Positions 28,520 through 37,833 of a stretch of 64,000 bases of DNA are shown in pieces. This DNA comes from Bradyrhizobium sp. BR13661 (GTDB taxonomy: Bacteria > Pseudomonadota > Alphaproteobacteria > Rhizobiales > Xanthobacteraceae): assembly GCF_029892425.1 (NCBI RefSeq), contig NZ_JARXWB010000002.1, positions 1-64,000 of the forward strand. Direction: 5' to 3'. The translations under genes and the position numbers were made by a program. Each line of letters starts with the position of its first letter. Within the stretch, counting starts at the first letter, position 1. Below the pieces are notes generated by a model. That model ran no database searches, was not told where the DNA came from, and saw nothing but the letters and a program-made list of their open reading frames with translations.

Positions 28520-28680
28520 CAAGAAGGGCTCCAGAACTAAAATTCGGCGGGACAATCCTTTATGCGCCCGCCCCAGTCAATCGTTTGGAAGGCCTAAAAA
28601 GTGCTGGAAAAGGCCCGAATTATCACAGACTTAATGCCGGGATCCGTGGCCGCGTTTCGTTTCGCGCCGGAAAGGTCGAT

Positions 28681-29355
28681 TTGCGCATCGTCAAAATCCT
28701 GCTGGTAGCGCTCGCGATCGTGGCGCTCGCGCCCTATGTGATCGCGCCGTTCTACCGCACCGGCCATCCGGTTTCGACGCTGATGGCCTGGCGCTCGCTG
28801 ACGGGCGCGCCGATGCATCGGGAATGGATTGATCTGGCCGAGATGTCGCCTTATCTGCCGCGCGCGGTGGTGGCCGCCGAGGACGCCCATTTCTGCAAGC
28901 ATCACGGTATCGATTGGGGCGCGCTGCGCGAGGCAATCAACGACGCGCAGGAGGACGGCGGCGCCTTCCGCGGTGCCTCCACCATCACCCAGCAGGTGGC
29001 GAAAAACCTGTTCCTCTGGCAGGGGCGGGATTTCGTCCGCAAGGCGCTGGAATTCCCGCTGGCGCTGTGGATCGATCTCGTCCTGCCCAAGCAGAGGATC
29101 CTGGAAATTTACCTCAACATCGCCGAGCTCGGCCCCCAGGGGCAGTTCGGGGCGGAGGCGGGCAGCGCCTATGCGTTCGGCAAGTCGGCCGCAAACCTCT
29201 CCCCCCGCGAGGCGGCCCTGCTGGCCTCGATCCTGCCGAATCCGGTCAAACGCAGCGCCAGGGCCCCGGGGCCGGGCGTCAGGCGGCTGGCCGGGACCTA
29301 TGTGGCCAGAGGGCAGGCCTCCACGCTCTTGACCTGCTGGCGGGAAAATCGCTGA
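28681..29355 (+). CDS. mtgA: Monofunctional peptidoglycan glycosyltransferase
   Basis: MtgA polymerises lipid II into glycan strands. The 224-residue protein has one N-terminal membrane anchor (about 4-24) and a GT51 domain with catalytic Glu67 in the first motif [10 protein letters not shown], then [16 protein letters not shown], and then [14 protein letters not shown] chose the TTG at 28681, which follows GGAAAGG by six bases and gives the usual N-terminus; another TTG at 28585 would add 32 residues. There is no transpeptidase domain. The 3' end reads without a break into the leader of rpmF. Confidence 0.93.
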   Translation: MRIVKILLVALAIVALAPYVIAPFYRTGHPVSTLMAWRSLTGAPMHREWIDLAEMSPYLPRAVVAAEDAHFCKHHGIDWGALREAINDAQEDGGAFRGASTITQQVAKNLFLWQGRDFVRKALEFPLALWIDLVLPKQRILEIYLNIAELGPQGQFGAEAGSAYAFGKSAANLSPREAALLASILPNPVKRSARAPGPGVRRLAGTYVARGQASTLLTCWRENR

Positions 29356-29526
29356 TTTCGGGCCCTTTTCCGGGCGTATTTTCCGCTCCAGAACCCTAGC
29401 TTTACGGCCAGCCTTCCTCTATAAGCCCGGCCTTGATCGGCATTCAGCTCGCCTCGTATTGCGGGTGCAGAGCCGTCCCCTCGCGGACGATGCCCGGATG
29501 AACACCAATCCCTAGAGGATATTGAA

Positions 29527-29709
29527 ATGGCCGTTCCGAGACGTAAAACTTCGCCGTCGCGCCGTGGCATGCGCCGTTCGGCAGACGCCATCAAGAAGCC
29601 GACCTATGTGGAAGACAAGGACTCCGGCGAGCTCCGTCGTCCGCACCATCTCGACCTCAAGACCGGCATGTACAAGGGCCGTCAGGTCCTGAAGAAGAAA
29701 GAGTCCTAA
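29527..29709 (+). CDS. rpmF: Ribosomal protein L32
   Basis: This is the 60-residue basic L32 of the large subunit. It opens with [16 protein letters not shown], and the later [20 protein letters not shown] is typical of alphaproteobacterial L32. It has no zinc-binding cysteines, so this is the zinc-independent form. A ribosome site AGAGGA lies eight bases before ATG 29527. No plsX or fabH follows, unlike the common rpmF-plsX order. Confidence 0.98.
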   Translation: MAVPRRKTSPSRRGMRRSADAIKKPTYVEDKDSGELRRPHHLDLKTGMYKGRQVLKKKES

Positions 29710-29719
29710 AGACTCTTCT

Positions 29720-29762
29720 CAGGCAGGGTGATCCTCAATCAGGATCACGTGACCTGCCTGAT
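29720..29762 (+). terminator. Hairpin after rpmF
   Basis: Outer arms CAGGCAGG (29720-29727) and CCTGCCTG (29753-29760) enclose inner arms GTGATCCT (29728-29735) and AGGATCAC (29741-29748), giving a long, slightly bulged stem just after the rpmF stop. The T-tract is weak (ATTTC). Confidence 0.7.
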
Positions 29763-29862
29763 TTCGGCCAATCCATGAGATATGACGGTGACGGCGGCGG
29801 AGCGGATGCTTCGCCGTCGCGTTGTCTTGCCCGGACATCTTGATCGAGAAGGCGCCTTGCCG

Positions 29863-30519
29863 ATGGTCGGTTTCCCGCTGCTCCTGATTCCGCTCGCGGT
29901 CTACAACATCATCGCCTTCCTGATGCCCGGCGTGTCCTTCTCGGACGTGCTGTTCAAGGTGCCGATGATCACGGGCGAAGCCTGGCCGGTCACGCTCGCC
30001 GATCTGCTGCTCGCGCTCGGCGTGCTGCTGCTGCTGCTCGAAGTGGTCAAGGGCGCGCGGCCCGGTGCGAAATTCCTGATGGACCATCTGCTGTCGCTGA
30101 TCATCTTCGGCGCTGCCGCGGCCGAATTTGTGATGTGGCCCAAATTCGGCAACTCCACTTATTTCCTGCTGGTGCTGCTTTCGATGGCCGATTTCCTCGG
30201 CGGCATCGCCCAGCGTACGCGCCGGCGCATCGCCTATGTCGCCGCAGAGACCGTCACAGTGCCGCGCAAGGCCAAGCGTCAGGCCGAGCCACGGGCGGAT
30301 GAAATGGCACCCGAACCCAAGTTCGAACCGGCGCCCGTACCGCAGCCCGCGCCCGTCCCGCCCGCGCCCTCAGCGCAGTCGGTTGCGGAATCCATTTTGA
30401 TGGACCACCCCGCGCCGAAGCCTGTTATCGCGCCGTCGCCGGAAATTGCCTCGCCGCATTTGCAGCCGGGCAATGGCACGCCGTCCTCGCCCGAAGAGCC
30501 GGGACAAGCCCGGGCATGA
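29863..30519 (+). CDS. Hypothetical membrane protein with Pro-rich tail
   Basis: The predicted 218-residue protein has four hydrophobic helices in its first ~120 residues and a cytoplasmic or disordered tail rich in Pro, Ala and Glu. ATG 29863 has GAGAAGG 11-17 bases upstream and starts directly at the first membrane helix; an earlier ATG at 29782 would add 27 polar residues without a ribosome site. The last codons coincide with a piece of palindromic repeat sequence, so the tail may be a repeat-derived extension. I do not recognise a characterised family. Confidence 0.72.
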   Translation: MVGFPLLLIPLAVYNIIAFLMPGVSFSDVLFKVPMITGEAWPVTLADLLLALGVLLLLLEVVKGARPGAKFLMDHLLSLIIFGAAAAEFVMWPKFGNSTYFLLVLLSMADFLGGIAQRTRRRIAYVAAETVTVPRKAKRQAEPRADEMAPEPKFEPAPVPQPAPVPPAPSAQSVAESILMDHPAPKPVIAPSPEIASPHLQPGNGTPSSPEEPGQARA

Positions 30520-30567
30520 CGATCTCTTGATCCACCGACCGTGGGCGACAATCGTTTTCTAAGCTGG

Positions 30568-30828
30568 CTACGCCACCTGCCGCGTGCGCGAGGTGACGCT
30601 GGGAAGCGGGCGCTTGCTGCCATAGGCCATCAGTGCGTCCTCGGAGGAGCCGCGGCGCAGTCGGCTTGCCTGGGGCAGATGCTCGGCATTGGCGATCAGC
30701 TGGGTGACGAAGCTCGGATCGGGACGGGTCACAGGCACCTTGCGGACCAGCTGTAAAACCGGCGTGAGCGGCACCAGCGCGGTACTCGCTTCCCGCGTTG
30801 TGTCTTCGAACTGATCCACATTCACCAT
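30568..30828 (-). CDS. Small hypothetical protein
   Basis: The frame gives an 86-residue protein beginning VNVDQFEDTTREAS, with a helix-forming segment (PSFVTQLIANAEHLPQASR) and a basic C-terminus. It has good codon bias for the region and no overlapping better frame, which is why I keep it. The start at 30828 is the Met just before the acidic segment; upstream codons are basic and unlike the rest. No domain is recognised. It converges on the membrane protein gene and is divergent from the PAS-GGDEF-EAL gene. Confidence 0.55.
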   Translation of the reverse strand: MVNVDQFEDTTREASTALVPLTPVLQLVRKVPVTRPDPSFVTQLIANAEHLPQASRLRRGSSEDALMAYGSKRPLPSVTSRTRQVA

Positions 30829-31047
30829 CGCAACACCGCTGATCCGGTTGTACTGGCGCGTTTTGGGACGCTGGCGCCGGTGCATGTGATGGTCTCGCAA
30901 GGCCTATGCCGGCCGAGCCTATTCCGTTCCGAGGGGCCCGGGAACGTGGTTTCCAAATTGTTTATGAACTTTGCCTAGGGTCGGGGACGAATCTGGCCGT
31001 ATCCTGTGCCGGCTCAGGACTCCCCGCTGTCCCGAAACGAGGCGCTT

Positions 31048-32742
31048 TTGACCCCAGCATTGCCGCAAGCCTCCGAGATCCTGGCCGCCCTCGGCCAGGC
31101 CGTTTTCGTCTGGGATATCGCCAGCGACGCCATCGTCTGGGGCGAGCAGGCCAGCGCCATCTTCCCCGGCATTCCCGCCGAGCGGCTCGCGACCGGTGCC
31201 GAGTTCGCCAAGCTGATCGAGCCCGCGCAGGGCTTGCGGACCGCAGCGCTGGCGCAGACGTCCGCGGTGCACGGTGCCGACGGCACGCCCTACCGGGTCG
31301 AATATGGCGTGCGCATGAGCGCGTCCGATCCGGTGGTCTGGATCGAGGAGACCGGCCGCTGGTTCGCCGGTGCCGACGGCCGCCCGGTCCGCGCGATCGG
31401 CTCCGTCCGCATCAACAACGAGCGGCACGCGCGCGACGAGGAGCTGACCAAGCTTGCCCGGCTCGATCCGCTCACCGGCGAGCTCAATCGCTCACACCTG
31501 ATCGCGGCGCTGGCCGAGGCGATCGAGGAGACCACCCGTTTCCGCTCGACCGCCGCCTTCATGCTGGTCGGCATTGATCATCTTGCCCGCGTCAACGATG
31601 CCTTCGGCTTCGACGTTGCCGACGCCGTGATCCTCGACGTCGCCATGCGCATTCGCGCGCGCCTGCGCGGCGGTGATGTGCTCGGTCGTTTCTCCGGCAA
31701 CAAGTTCGGCCTGATTCTGAAGAACTGCACCGTCGACGACATGAATGTCGCAGCCGAACGCTTCCTCGCCGGCATCCGTGACGAGGTGGTGCCGACCAAG
31801 TCCGGCCCGGTCTCGGTGACCGTCTCGATCGGCGCGGTCAGCCTGCCGCGCTATGCCCGCAATGCCGACGAGGCGATCAACCGCGCCCAGGAGACGCTGG
31901 ATGCCGCCAAGCGCCGCCGTGTCGGCTCGTTCGCCGCATGGCGTCCGGATCCTGCGCGCGACGCCCAGCGCCGCGTCAATATTCGCGTCACCGACGAGAT
32001 CGTCACCGCGCTGAACGAGCGTCGTATCAGGCTCGCCTACGAGCCGGTGGTGTCGGCGGCCTCGCGCGAACGCGCATTCCACGAATGCCTGGTGCGGATG
32101 GACCAGGGCGACGGCCAGGTGCTGCTCGCACCCGACATCGTGCCGGTCGCCGAGCGGCTTGGCCTGATCAGGCTGGTCGATCATCGCGTGCTCGAGCTCG
32201 TCGTCGCCGAGCTCGCGGCCGCGCCGGACGTCAGCCTCAGCCTCAATATCTCGCCTGACACAACGATGGATCCCGACTGGTGGGCGGGCATCGAATCGCT
32301 GATGCGTGCTCACCCCGGCGTCGCCGAGCGGCTGATCGTGGAGATCACCGAGACCGTTGCGATCCAGGACATCGACGACGTCCGCGCCTTCGTCGGCCGG
32401 CTCAAGAATTTCGGCAGCCGCATCGCCATCGACGATTTCGGCGCCGGCTACACGTCGTTCCGCAATTTGCGCAAGCTCGGCGTTGATATCGTCAAGATCG
32501 ATGGCGCCTTCGTGCAGAACATCACCCATTCCGCCGACGACCGCGCCTTCGTGCAGACCCTGATCGACCTCGCCCGCCGCCTCGACATCAAGACGGTCGC
32601 CGAATGGGTGCAGGACGAGGACGCCGCCACCATGCTGCGCGATTGGGGTTGCGACTACATCCAGGGCCGGTTGATCGGATTGGCGTCAGCCGAGCGCCCG
32701 TGGGGCGCGCCGCCGGACAGCGTGCTGCCCGCCGCAAGCTGA
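31048..32742 (+). CDS. PAS-GGDEF-EAL protein with degenerate GGDEF motif
   Basis: The 564-residue protein has no membrane segment. It has a PAS-like sensor (about 10-125), a GGDEF domain (about 130-300) and an EAL domain (about 320-560). The GGDEF active site reads SGNKF instead of GGDEF, so cyclase activity is very unlikely. The EAL domain keeps the Glu of its signature (as ECLVRM), the Asn of SLNIS, the Glu of EITE, the DDFGAG aspartates, VKID and QGRL, so it may still hydrolyse c-di-GMP. The TTG at 31048 follows ACGAGG; a GTG at 31006 in the same frame is the alternative. It ends tail to tail with another c-di-GMP gene. Confidence 0.87.
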   Translation: MTPALPQASEILAALGQAVFVWDIASDAIVWGEQASAIFPGIPAERLATGAEFAKLIEPAQGLRTAALAQTSAVHGADGTPYRVEYGVRMSASDPVVWIEETGRWFAGADGRPVRAIGSVRINNERHARDEELTKLARLDPLTGELNRSHLIAALAEAIEETTRFRSTAAFMLVGIDHLARVNDAFGFDVADAVILDVAMRIRARLRGGDVLGRFSGNKFGLILKNCTVDDMNVAAERFLAGIRDEVVPTKSGPVSVTVSIGAVSLPRYARNADEAINRAQETLDAAKRRRVGSFAAWRPDPARDAQRRVNIRVTDEIVTALNERRIRLAYEPVVSAASRERAFHECLVRMDQGDGQVLLAPDIVPVAERLGLIRLVDHRVLELVVAELAAAPDVSLSLNISPDTTMDPDWWAGIESLMRAHPGVAERLIVEITETVAIQDIDDVRAFVGRLKNFGSRIAIDDFGAGYTSFRNLRKLGVDIVKIDGAFVQNITHSADDRAFVQTLIDLARRLDIKTVAEWVQDEDAATMLRDWGCDYIQGRLIGLASAERPWGAPPDSVLPAAS

Positions 32743-32894
32743 GATATCGTGCGGAGTGACCTACTATGATACCTTAATGGCGTAGAGCTTCGCCGTCACG
32801 GGTCAACCGCAACTCCAAGAAATTCTCCTTTGAAATCAATGCCATTTCTACTGTGCATGGGGTTGTTTTCGTGACAGCTCGCGAAGGCGAGGGC

Positions 32895-35762
32895 TTACGC
32901 CACGCGGCGGACCGCGTTCAGCGTCTCGATGGTGCGGCCGACCTCGGCCGCCGGACACGGCTTGCCGAAGTAATATCCCTGCACGGCGGTGCAGCCGCAC
33001 TCGCGGACGAAGTCGAGCTGCTCCACCGTCTCGACGCCTTCCGCCGTGGTCTCGACGCCGAGCACGGAGCCGAGGCTCGCGATGGTGCGGACGATGGCGA
33101 CGCTTTCAGGGCTTTCACCGAGCGTGCCGACGAAGGAGCGGTCGATCTTGATGCGGTCGAACGGGAATTTGCGCAAGTAACTGAGCGATGAATAGCCGAC
33201 GCCGAAATCGTCGAGGCTGACGCGCACGCCGAGTGCGCGAAGCTGATGCAGGGTCTCGATCGTGGCTTCGCTGTCGTCGAGCAGCGCCGTTTCGGTCACC
33301 TCGAGCTCGAGCCGCTGCGGCGGCAGCCTGGCTTCCGCAAGCGCGCTCGTGACCATGGCCACGAGTCCGCGCGAGTGGAATTGCACGGGCGACAGGTTCA
33401 CCGCGACCGTGAGGCCGGGCCATGAGGCCGCTGTCGCGCAGGCCGTGCGCAGCACCCATTCGCCGATCGGAACGATCAGCCCGTTCTCTTCGGCAATCGG
33501 AATGAACTCGGCCGGCGAAACTAAACCACGCGTCGGATGTTTCCAGCGCAGCAGGGCCTCGAAGCCGGTGAGCTCTGTGGTGTCGAGCCGCACCTGCGGC
33601 TGGAACACCAGATGGAATTGGCTCGCTTCCAGCGCGCCGCGCAGATCGTGCTCGAGCGCGTGCCGGCTGCGCGCCTGCTCTTCCATCGCGGGCTCGAACA
33701 GCTGATAGGCGCCGCGCCCCTTCGCCTTGGCCTGATACAGCGCAAGGTCGGCGCATTTCATCAGCTCGTCGGCGTCAAGGCCGTGATCGGGCGCGATCGC
33801 GATACCGACGGAGACGCCGACATGGATCGACTGGCTTTCCAGCGGCGGCGGATGGCCGATGATCTCGACCAGGCGACGCGCGAGTTGTTCGGCCGATTGC
33901 GGCTGCGGTCCGCGCTGCAGCACGGCGAATTCGTCGCCGCCGAGGCGGGCGACGGTATCGTCCTCGCCGACATTCTCCCTCAGCCGCGCCGCGACCCAGC
34001 GCAGCAGCCGGTCGCCGGCGGCGTGGCCGAGACGGTCGTTGACGGTCTTGAAATTGTCGAGGTCGAAGCACAGCACGGCCATGGCGCCGCCGGCGATCGC
34101 GACCTGGTTCAACCCCTCGCCCATCTTCTCGCGGAACAGCGTGCGATTGGGCAGGTCAGTCAGAGAGTCGTGCCGCGCCATGTGCGCGACCCGGGCCTGG
34201 GCCTTGTGACGCTCGGTGACGTCCTCATAGGTGACGACCCAGCCGCCATGCTCCATCCGCTTGTGGTTGAGCTTGATGATGCGGCCGTCGCTCAAATGGC
34301 GGTGCAGCGTGTGCTCGCCCTCGCGCAGCCGTTCGACATAGTCGGCATAGAGTTTTGCGGCGGTCGTGTTCGGATGGATGCCGAGATCGCAGCTGTGCTC
34401 CATGATCTCGCGCATCGAGACGCCGGGCTTCACGACGTCTGGCGACAGGCCGTACATCTCGATGTAGCGGCGGTTGCAGACGATCACGTGCAGGCTAGGG
34501 TCGAGCATGCACAGGCCCTGGCTCATATTGTTCAGCGCCGCGTCGAAGCGACGATATTGCTCGCTGAGCTCCTCGACCGCGCGCTCGCGTTCGGTAATGT
34601 CCTCATAGGTGGCGACGAAGCCGCCCTCGGGCAGGGCGCAATAGCGCACCGAGATCACCGTATTGTTGATCATGCGGCGGCGCATCGGCGAGGAATCGTT
34701 GTTCTCGATCCGGGCGCGGGCGGTTTCCGTAATCTGCTGCGGGCTGTACTCGGACGCGAAGGCGCCGTTGGCCATCGACCGTTCGATCAGCTCGGAGAGA
34801 TGCGTGCCCGGTTTGCTCTCCTCTGGCGACAGCCGGTAGATCTTCTGGTAGGTGGAATTGCAGACGCGCAGGCGCATGTCGCTGTCGTAGAAGGCGAGCC
34901 CGTGCGCCATGTTCTCCAGCGCGGCATCCAACATGAAATTCTTTTGCTTCAGCGTTTCTTCGTGCTGGAGCTGCTCGGTGACGTCCTCGTGCACCGTGAC
35001 CCAGCCGCCGTCAGGCATGAAGCGGGAGACCGCCTGGATCTTCCGACCGTCGAAGCGAGTCACCAGGATTGGTCGCGGGTTCCTCGTGTTGACGTCGTTG
35101 ACCCGGAGAGTCCGAAATTCGCCGCCGGACATACCGGCGAGGTTGCCGCGTGAGAGCCAGTGCGCGATCGCCTCGTCGTGCGTCGCACCGGGTTTCACGA
35201 TTGCCGGGTCGAGATCGTAGAGATCCAGGAACCGCTCGTTGCAGACGACGACGCGGCTGTCGGCGTCATACATGATGAGGCCGTGGGACATGTGCGCCAG
35301 CGCATGCTGGCTGCGTTCGGTCTGAAGCTGCAGCTCGGTCTCAAGGCGCGCGAGCCGGCTGACGTCGTCGCAGATCGTCATCCAGCCGCCGTCGGGAAGC
35401 GGCTTCAGTTCGAGCGTGATGACAAGGCCGCTGGCAAGCGTCTGCCGGGTTCGAAACGGCCTGCCGGCTCTGATCAATGCGATCCGCGCCGCGTAGAGTT
35501 CGTCGAGCTCGCTCTCAGGGATGTTGCCGCGCGCCACGCTGTGGGCGAGCACATCGCGGTAGCTCGTCCCGAGCCGGACGATATCGGCCGACATGTCGAA
35601 CAGCTCGATATACCGGCGGTTGACCAGCACGATCCGATTGTCGGCGTCGTAAACGCATACGCCTTGTTCCATACCGTCAAGCGCGAGCTGGCTCAGCGAA
35701 AGCAGCGCCTGCCGGCCTTGCTCGCGGTGTGCATCGAACTCGTTCTCGCGGGTCGACGTCAT
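32895..35762 (-). CDS. Multi-PAS GGDEF-EAL c-di-GMP enzyme
   Basis: This is a 955-residue cytoplasmic protein with four consecutive PAS domains of the same subtype. Each opens with a segment like ALDGMEQGVCVYDADNRI and each ends with a GGW(V/M)T-x-DVT-like strand (about 25-145, 150-275, 280-395 and 400-520). A complete GGDEF domain (LGGDEFAVL, about residue 615) and a complete EAL domain (FEALLRWKHP, with DDFGVGYSSL and AEGVET) follow. Both synthesis and hydrolysis of c-di-GMP are possible; which dominates cannot be read from sequence. The Met at 35762 is the first in frame. The neighbouring c-di-GMP gene converges on it. Confidence 0.94.
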   Translation of the reverse strand: MTSTRENEFDAHREQGRQALLSLSQLALDGMEQGVCVYDADNRIVLVNRRYIELFDMSADIVRLGTSYRDVLAHSVARGNIPESELDELYAARIALIRAGRPFRTRQTLASGLVITLELKPLPDGGWMTICDDVSRLARLETELQLQTERSQHALAHMSHGLIMYDADSRVVVCNERFLDLYDLDPAIVKPGATHDEAIAHWLSRGNLAGMSGGEFRTLRVNDVNTRNPRPILVTRFDGRKIQAVSRFMPDGGWVTVHEDVTEQLQHEETLKQKNFMLDAALENMAHGLAFYDSDMRLRVCNSTYQKIYRLSPEESKPGTHLSELIERSMANGAFASEYSPQQITETARARIENNDSSPMRRRMINNTVISVRYCALPEGGFVATYEDITERERAVEELSEQYRRFDAALNNMSQGLCMLDPSLHVIVCNRRYIEMYGLSPDVVKPGVSMREIMEHSCDLGIHPNTTAAKLYADYVERLREGEHTLHRHLSDGRIIKLNHKRMEHGGWVVTYEDVTERHKAQARVAHMARHDSLTDLPNRTLFREKMGEGLNQVAIAGGAMAVLCFDLDNFKTVNDRLGHAAGDRLLRWVAARLRENVGEDDTVARLGGDEFAVLQRGPQPQSAEQLARRLVEIIGHPPPLESQSIHVGVSVGIAIAPDHGLDADELMKCADLALYQAKAKGRGAYQLFEPAMEEQARSRHALEHDLRGALEASQFHLVFQPQVRLDTTELTGFEALLRWKHPTRGLVSPAEFIPIAEENGLIVPIGEWVLRTACATAASWPGLTVAVNLSPVQFHSRGLVAMVTSALAEARLPPQRLELEVTETALLDDSEATIETLHQLRALGVRVSLDDFGVGYSSLSYLRKFPFDRIKIDRSFVGTLGESPESVAIVRTIASLGSVLGVETTAEGVETVEQLDFVRECGCTAVQGYYFGKPCPAAEVGRTIETLNAVRRVA

Positions 35763-35904
35763 TGGGTCAGCAGGATCCCGGCGGCAATAGACTCAACGCA
35801 ACGTAAGTCAGCCGCCGAGGGTAGCGAAGAGGCGGGAAAATTCCCTTAAGCGCCGTAGTTTACGGAGGGTGACTGGCGGTGAAGAGATTGTGCGCGCACC
35901 GCTT

Positions 35905-36780
35905 CTACGGCCCGTACAGCACGAGCTCCGTATCGGTGAGATCGCCAAGCCGCGGCCGATGCGGGCCCTTGAAATACTTTCGCCCGCGCCGCTCGGTATA
36001 AATACCGACAAGGCCGGCGATGGGCTCGTTGGAATCGACGATCACCGAGATCTTGCCGAGGCGCAGCAGCAGGCGGCCGATGCGACCGGCGCAGGCGGCA
36101 TATTCGGCGGCGCTGCGGCAGTAGATCAGCTGCATCGCCGGCGGCGCGATGAAACCGCGGCGGATGCGTACCGGTTGCAGGATGAAAGGGAAGACGCCCT
36201 TCGGCGTGCGGCAGACGAGGCTGAGGCAATTGTAGCGCGCATGCCGCGTCAGCAACTCGGTCTCGGCCTCGGACAGGCCCTCGATCTGCCTGGTGTGCTG
36301 GGAGATGACCTCGATCTTGCTCCAGCGCGGCGCGCGCGACAGCGCCGGCACCGAGAAGAACAGGCCACGGCAATAGGCACGAAAGCCCTGCGTCTCGATG
36401 ATCGGCCAGGTCCACACTGCCGGGCTGATGTTGAGATAGGTCACATGCTTGTGGCGCTGCGCGATCTTGGTCAGCAGCGGTGCGTAATTGCGGTAGGCCG
36501 GTTCGACATACCAGCTCGAGAGGTTGCACTGGACGGCGATCTCCTCGCCATCCTTGCGCGTGGTGTAGATCAGCAGCAGTACACCGACCGGTTCGCCGTC
36601 ATTGTCGAGCATGTAGCCGAAGCGCGGATAGCCGTCCGGCACCGGCCGGAAGGCCTGCCGGCGCAGGCCCTGGATCCAATAGTTGCGCGAGCGGCCGACG
36701 AAGCCGCGCGTCAGCAAGTCCGCGATGGCTTCAACATCGGACTCGGTGATCTCGCGACATCGGACCTTGGTGTGAATCAC
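35905..36780 (-). CDS. GNAT-fold acyltransferase of the carrier-protein cluster
   Basis: The 291-residue protein looks like an acyl-CoA N-acyltransferase: a GNAT-like N-terminal half (VRCREITESDVEAIADLLTRGF, then a VGVLLLIYT strand and the SWYVEPAYR segment) followed by a second half of similar strand pattern. It lies 36 bases downstream of the amino acid:[carrier protein] ligase on the same strand and is last in that operon. From this context I infer that it may move an amino acid or acyl group from the carrier protein to an unknown acceptor; GNAT folds are known to use aminoacyl donors in other systems. The acceptor and any direct evidence are missing. Confidence 0.78.
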   Translation of the reverse strand: MIHTKVRCREITESDVEAIADLLTRGFVGRSRNYWIQGLRRQAFRPVPDGYPRFGYMLDNDGEPVGVLLLIYTTRKDGEEIAVQCNLSSWYVEPAYRNYAPLLTKIAQRHKHVTYLNISPAVWTWPIIETQGFRAYCRGLFFSVPALSRAPRWSKIEVISQHTRQIEGLSEAETELLTRHARYNCLSLVCRTPKGVFPFILQPVRIRRGFIAPPAMQLIYCRSAAEYAACAGRIGRLLLRLGKISVIVDSNEPIAGLVGIYTERRGRKYFKGPHRPRLGDLTDTELVLYGP

Positions 36781-36816
36781 GCTCGTCTTACCCGTGGAAA
36801 TGGTCGGCCCCTTCGC

Positions 36817-37794
36817 TTAACGCCAGCCTTCGCCGTGGGCGTCAGCCGCGATTGGCTGCATGCCCAGGAGGTCCCTCACCTTGGCGGGCCAGGCGGAAAC
36901 ATCCGTGCCGTGAGTGTGGAACATCGCGACGGCCAGACGATCCATGCCGAAGGCGACGCAGCCGGTGTGGGCGGGCTCGCCATTGGCGTCCTGGATGCCC
37001 CAGGTCGTGCCGAAATGTTCGCGGTGATAGTTGAAGCTCATGCAGGCGGTCGGCTGCTCTTCCGAGCGCAGCGGAATCAGGAGCTCGAACTTGAGCTGCT
37101 GCTGCTTCTGGCTCACCGCCTTCATCTGACCGACGCGGCCGAAGAAGGGATCGCTGGCATAGTCGACGCGGAAAGTCAGGCCGAGATCGGTCGCGATCGC
37201 CTGGGCGCGCACCATCCAGCGCTCGCGGAAATCGGCGACGTCGTCGGGCGTGCCGATGCAGACATACTCGCGCATCCGGAACGATTGCAGTCGGTCGAGA
37301 TGCTTCGAGGGCTCGCGGCGGAAGCAGTCGGCTGCAACGTCGAAGCGCAGGCCGCCTTTCGGCAATTGACCGCGGCTCGCGGCGATCGGATAGACCGGGT
37401 AGCAAGCGGCGGGTGACAGCACGAGGTCGGCCGGCGAGAGTGACGTCGTCCAGTCGCCGCCGGCATCGAAGCGGCTCACCGCGGCGTTGATCTCGCGTTC
37501 GGTGCCGTGCAAGCCGCAGACGCAGCCGAGTAGGTTCGGAAAGCTCTTGAGGTAGCCGGACTTTTCCAGCTGGGCGCGGCTCATCACCGGCGGGAAACGC
37601 ATCGCCTCGGTGCCGGCTTCGCGGTGGCTCGTGATCAGCGCGGCAAGCTTGTCGACGACGCCCTCGTAGAGCGCGGTGCGCGCATAGACGCCGTCGGCGC
37701 CCATGCGATGGAACAACTTGTCGGCGAGATGATCGAGCGGATCCGCGATCTGCGGCGCGGTCTCGGGTGAATCCGGGAGGACGGCAATGTTCAT
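36817..37794 (-). CDS. Amino acid:[carrier protein] ligase (class II aaRS-like, SerRS homologue)
   Basis: This is a 325-residue homologue of the catalytic core of atypical seryl-tRNA synthetase without a tRNA-binding domain. Class II motif 2 is CFRREPSKHLDRLQSFRMRE (157-176) and motif 3 is GCVAFGMDRLAVA (278-290). Cys131, Glu176 and Cys279 line up exactly with the zinc ligands reported for the Bradyrhizobium Gly:CP ligase 1. Such enzymes activate glycine or alanine with ATP and load it on the phosphopantetheine of a carrier protein instead of tRNA. The carrier is encoded divergently at 39410. The gene lies between an acyl-CoA dehydrogenase homologue (39-base gap) and a GNAT gene. Glycine is the most likely substrate by homology. 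Confidence 0.93.
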   Translation of the reverse strand: MNIAVLPDSPETAPQIADPLDHLADKLFHRMGADGVYARTALYEGVVDKLAALITSHREAGTEAMRFPPVMSRAQLEKSGYLKSFPNLLGCVCGLHGTEREINAAVSRFDAGGDWTTSLSPADLVLSPAACYPVYPIAASRGQLPKGGLRFDVAADCFRREPSKHLDRLQSFRMREYVCIGTPDDVADFRERWMVRAQAIATDLGLTFRVDYASDPFFGRVGQMKAVSQKQQQLKFELLIPLRSEEQPTACMSFNYHREHFGTTWGIQDANGEPAHTGCVAFGMDRLAVAMFHTHGTDVSAWPAKVRDLLGMQPIAADAHGEGWR

Positions 37795-37833
37795 GGTTCG
37801 ATGTCCTGCTATTCCAAAATTGTTCTTGTTGGT

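Noticed and set aside
29782..29862. Upstream ATG of the membrane protein after rpmF
   Set aside because: No ribosome site is present, and the added residues are polar and basic; ATG 29863 has GAGAAGG upstream and begins at the first membrane helix.
33537..35153. 538-codon plus-strand frame opposite the multi-PAS GGDEF-EAL gene
   Set aside because: It is antisense to a protein with four domain types recognised end to end.
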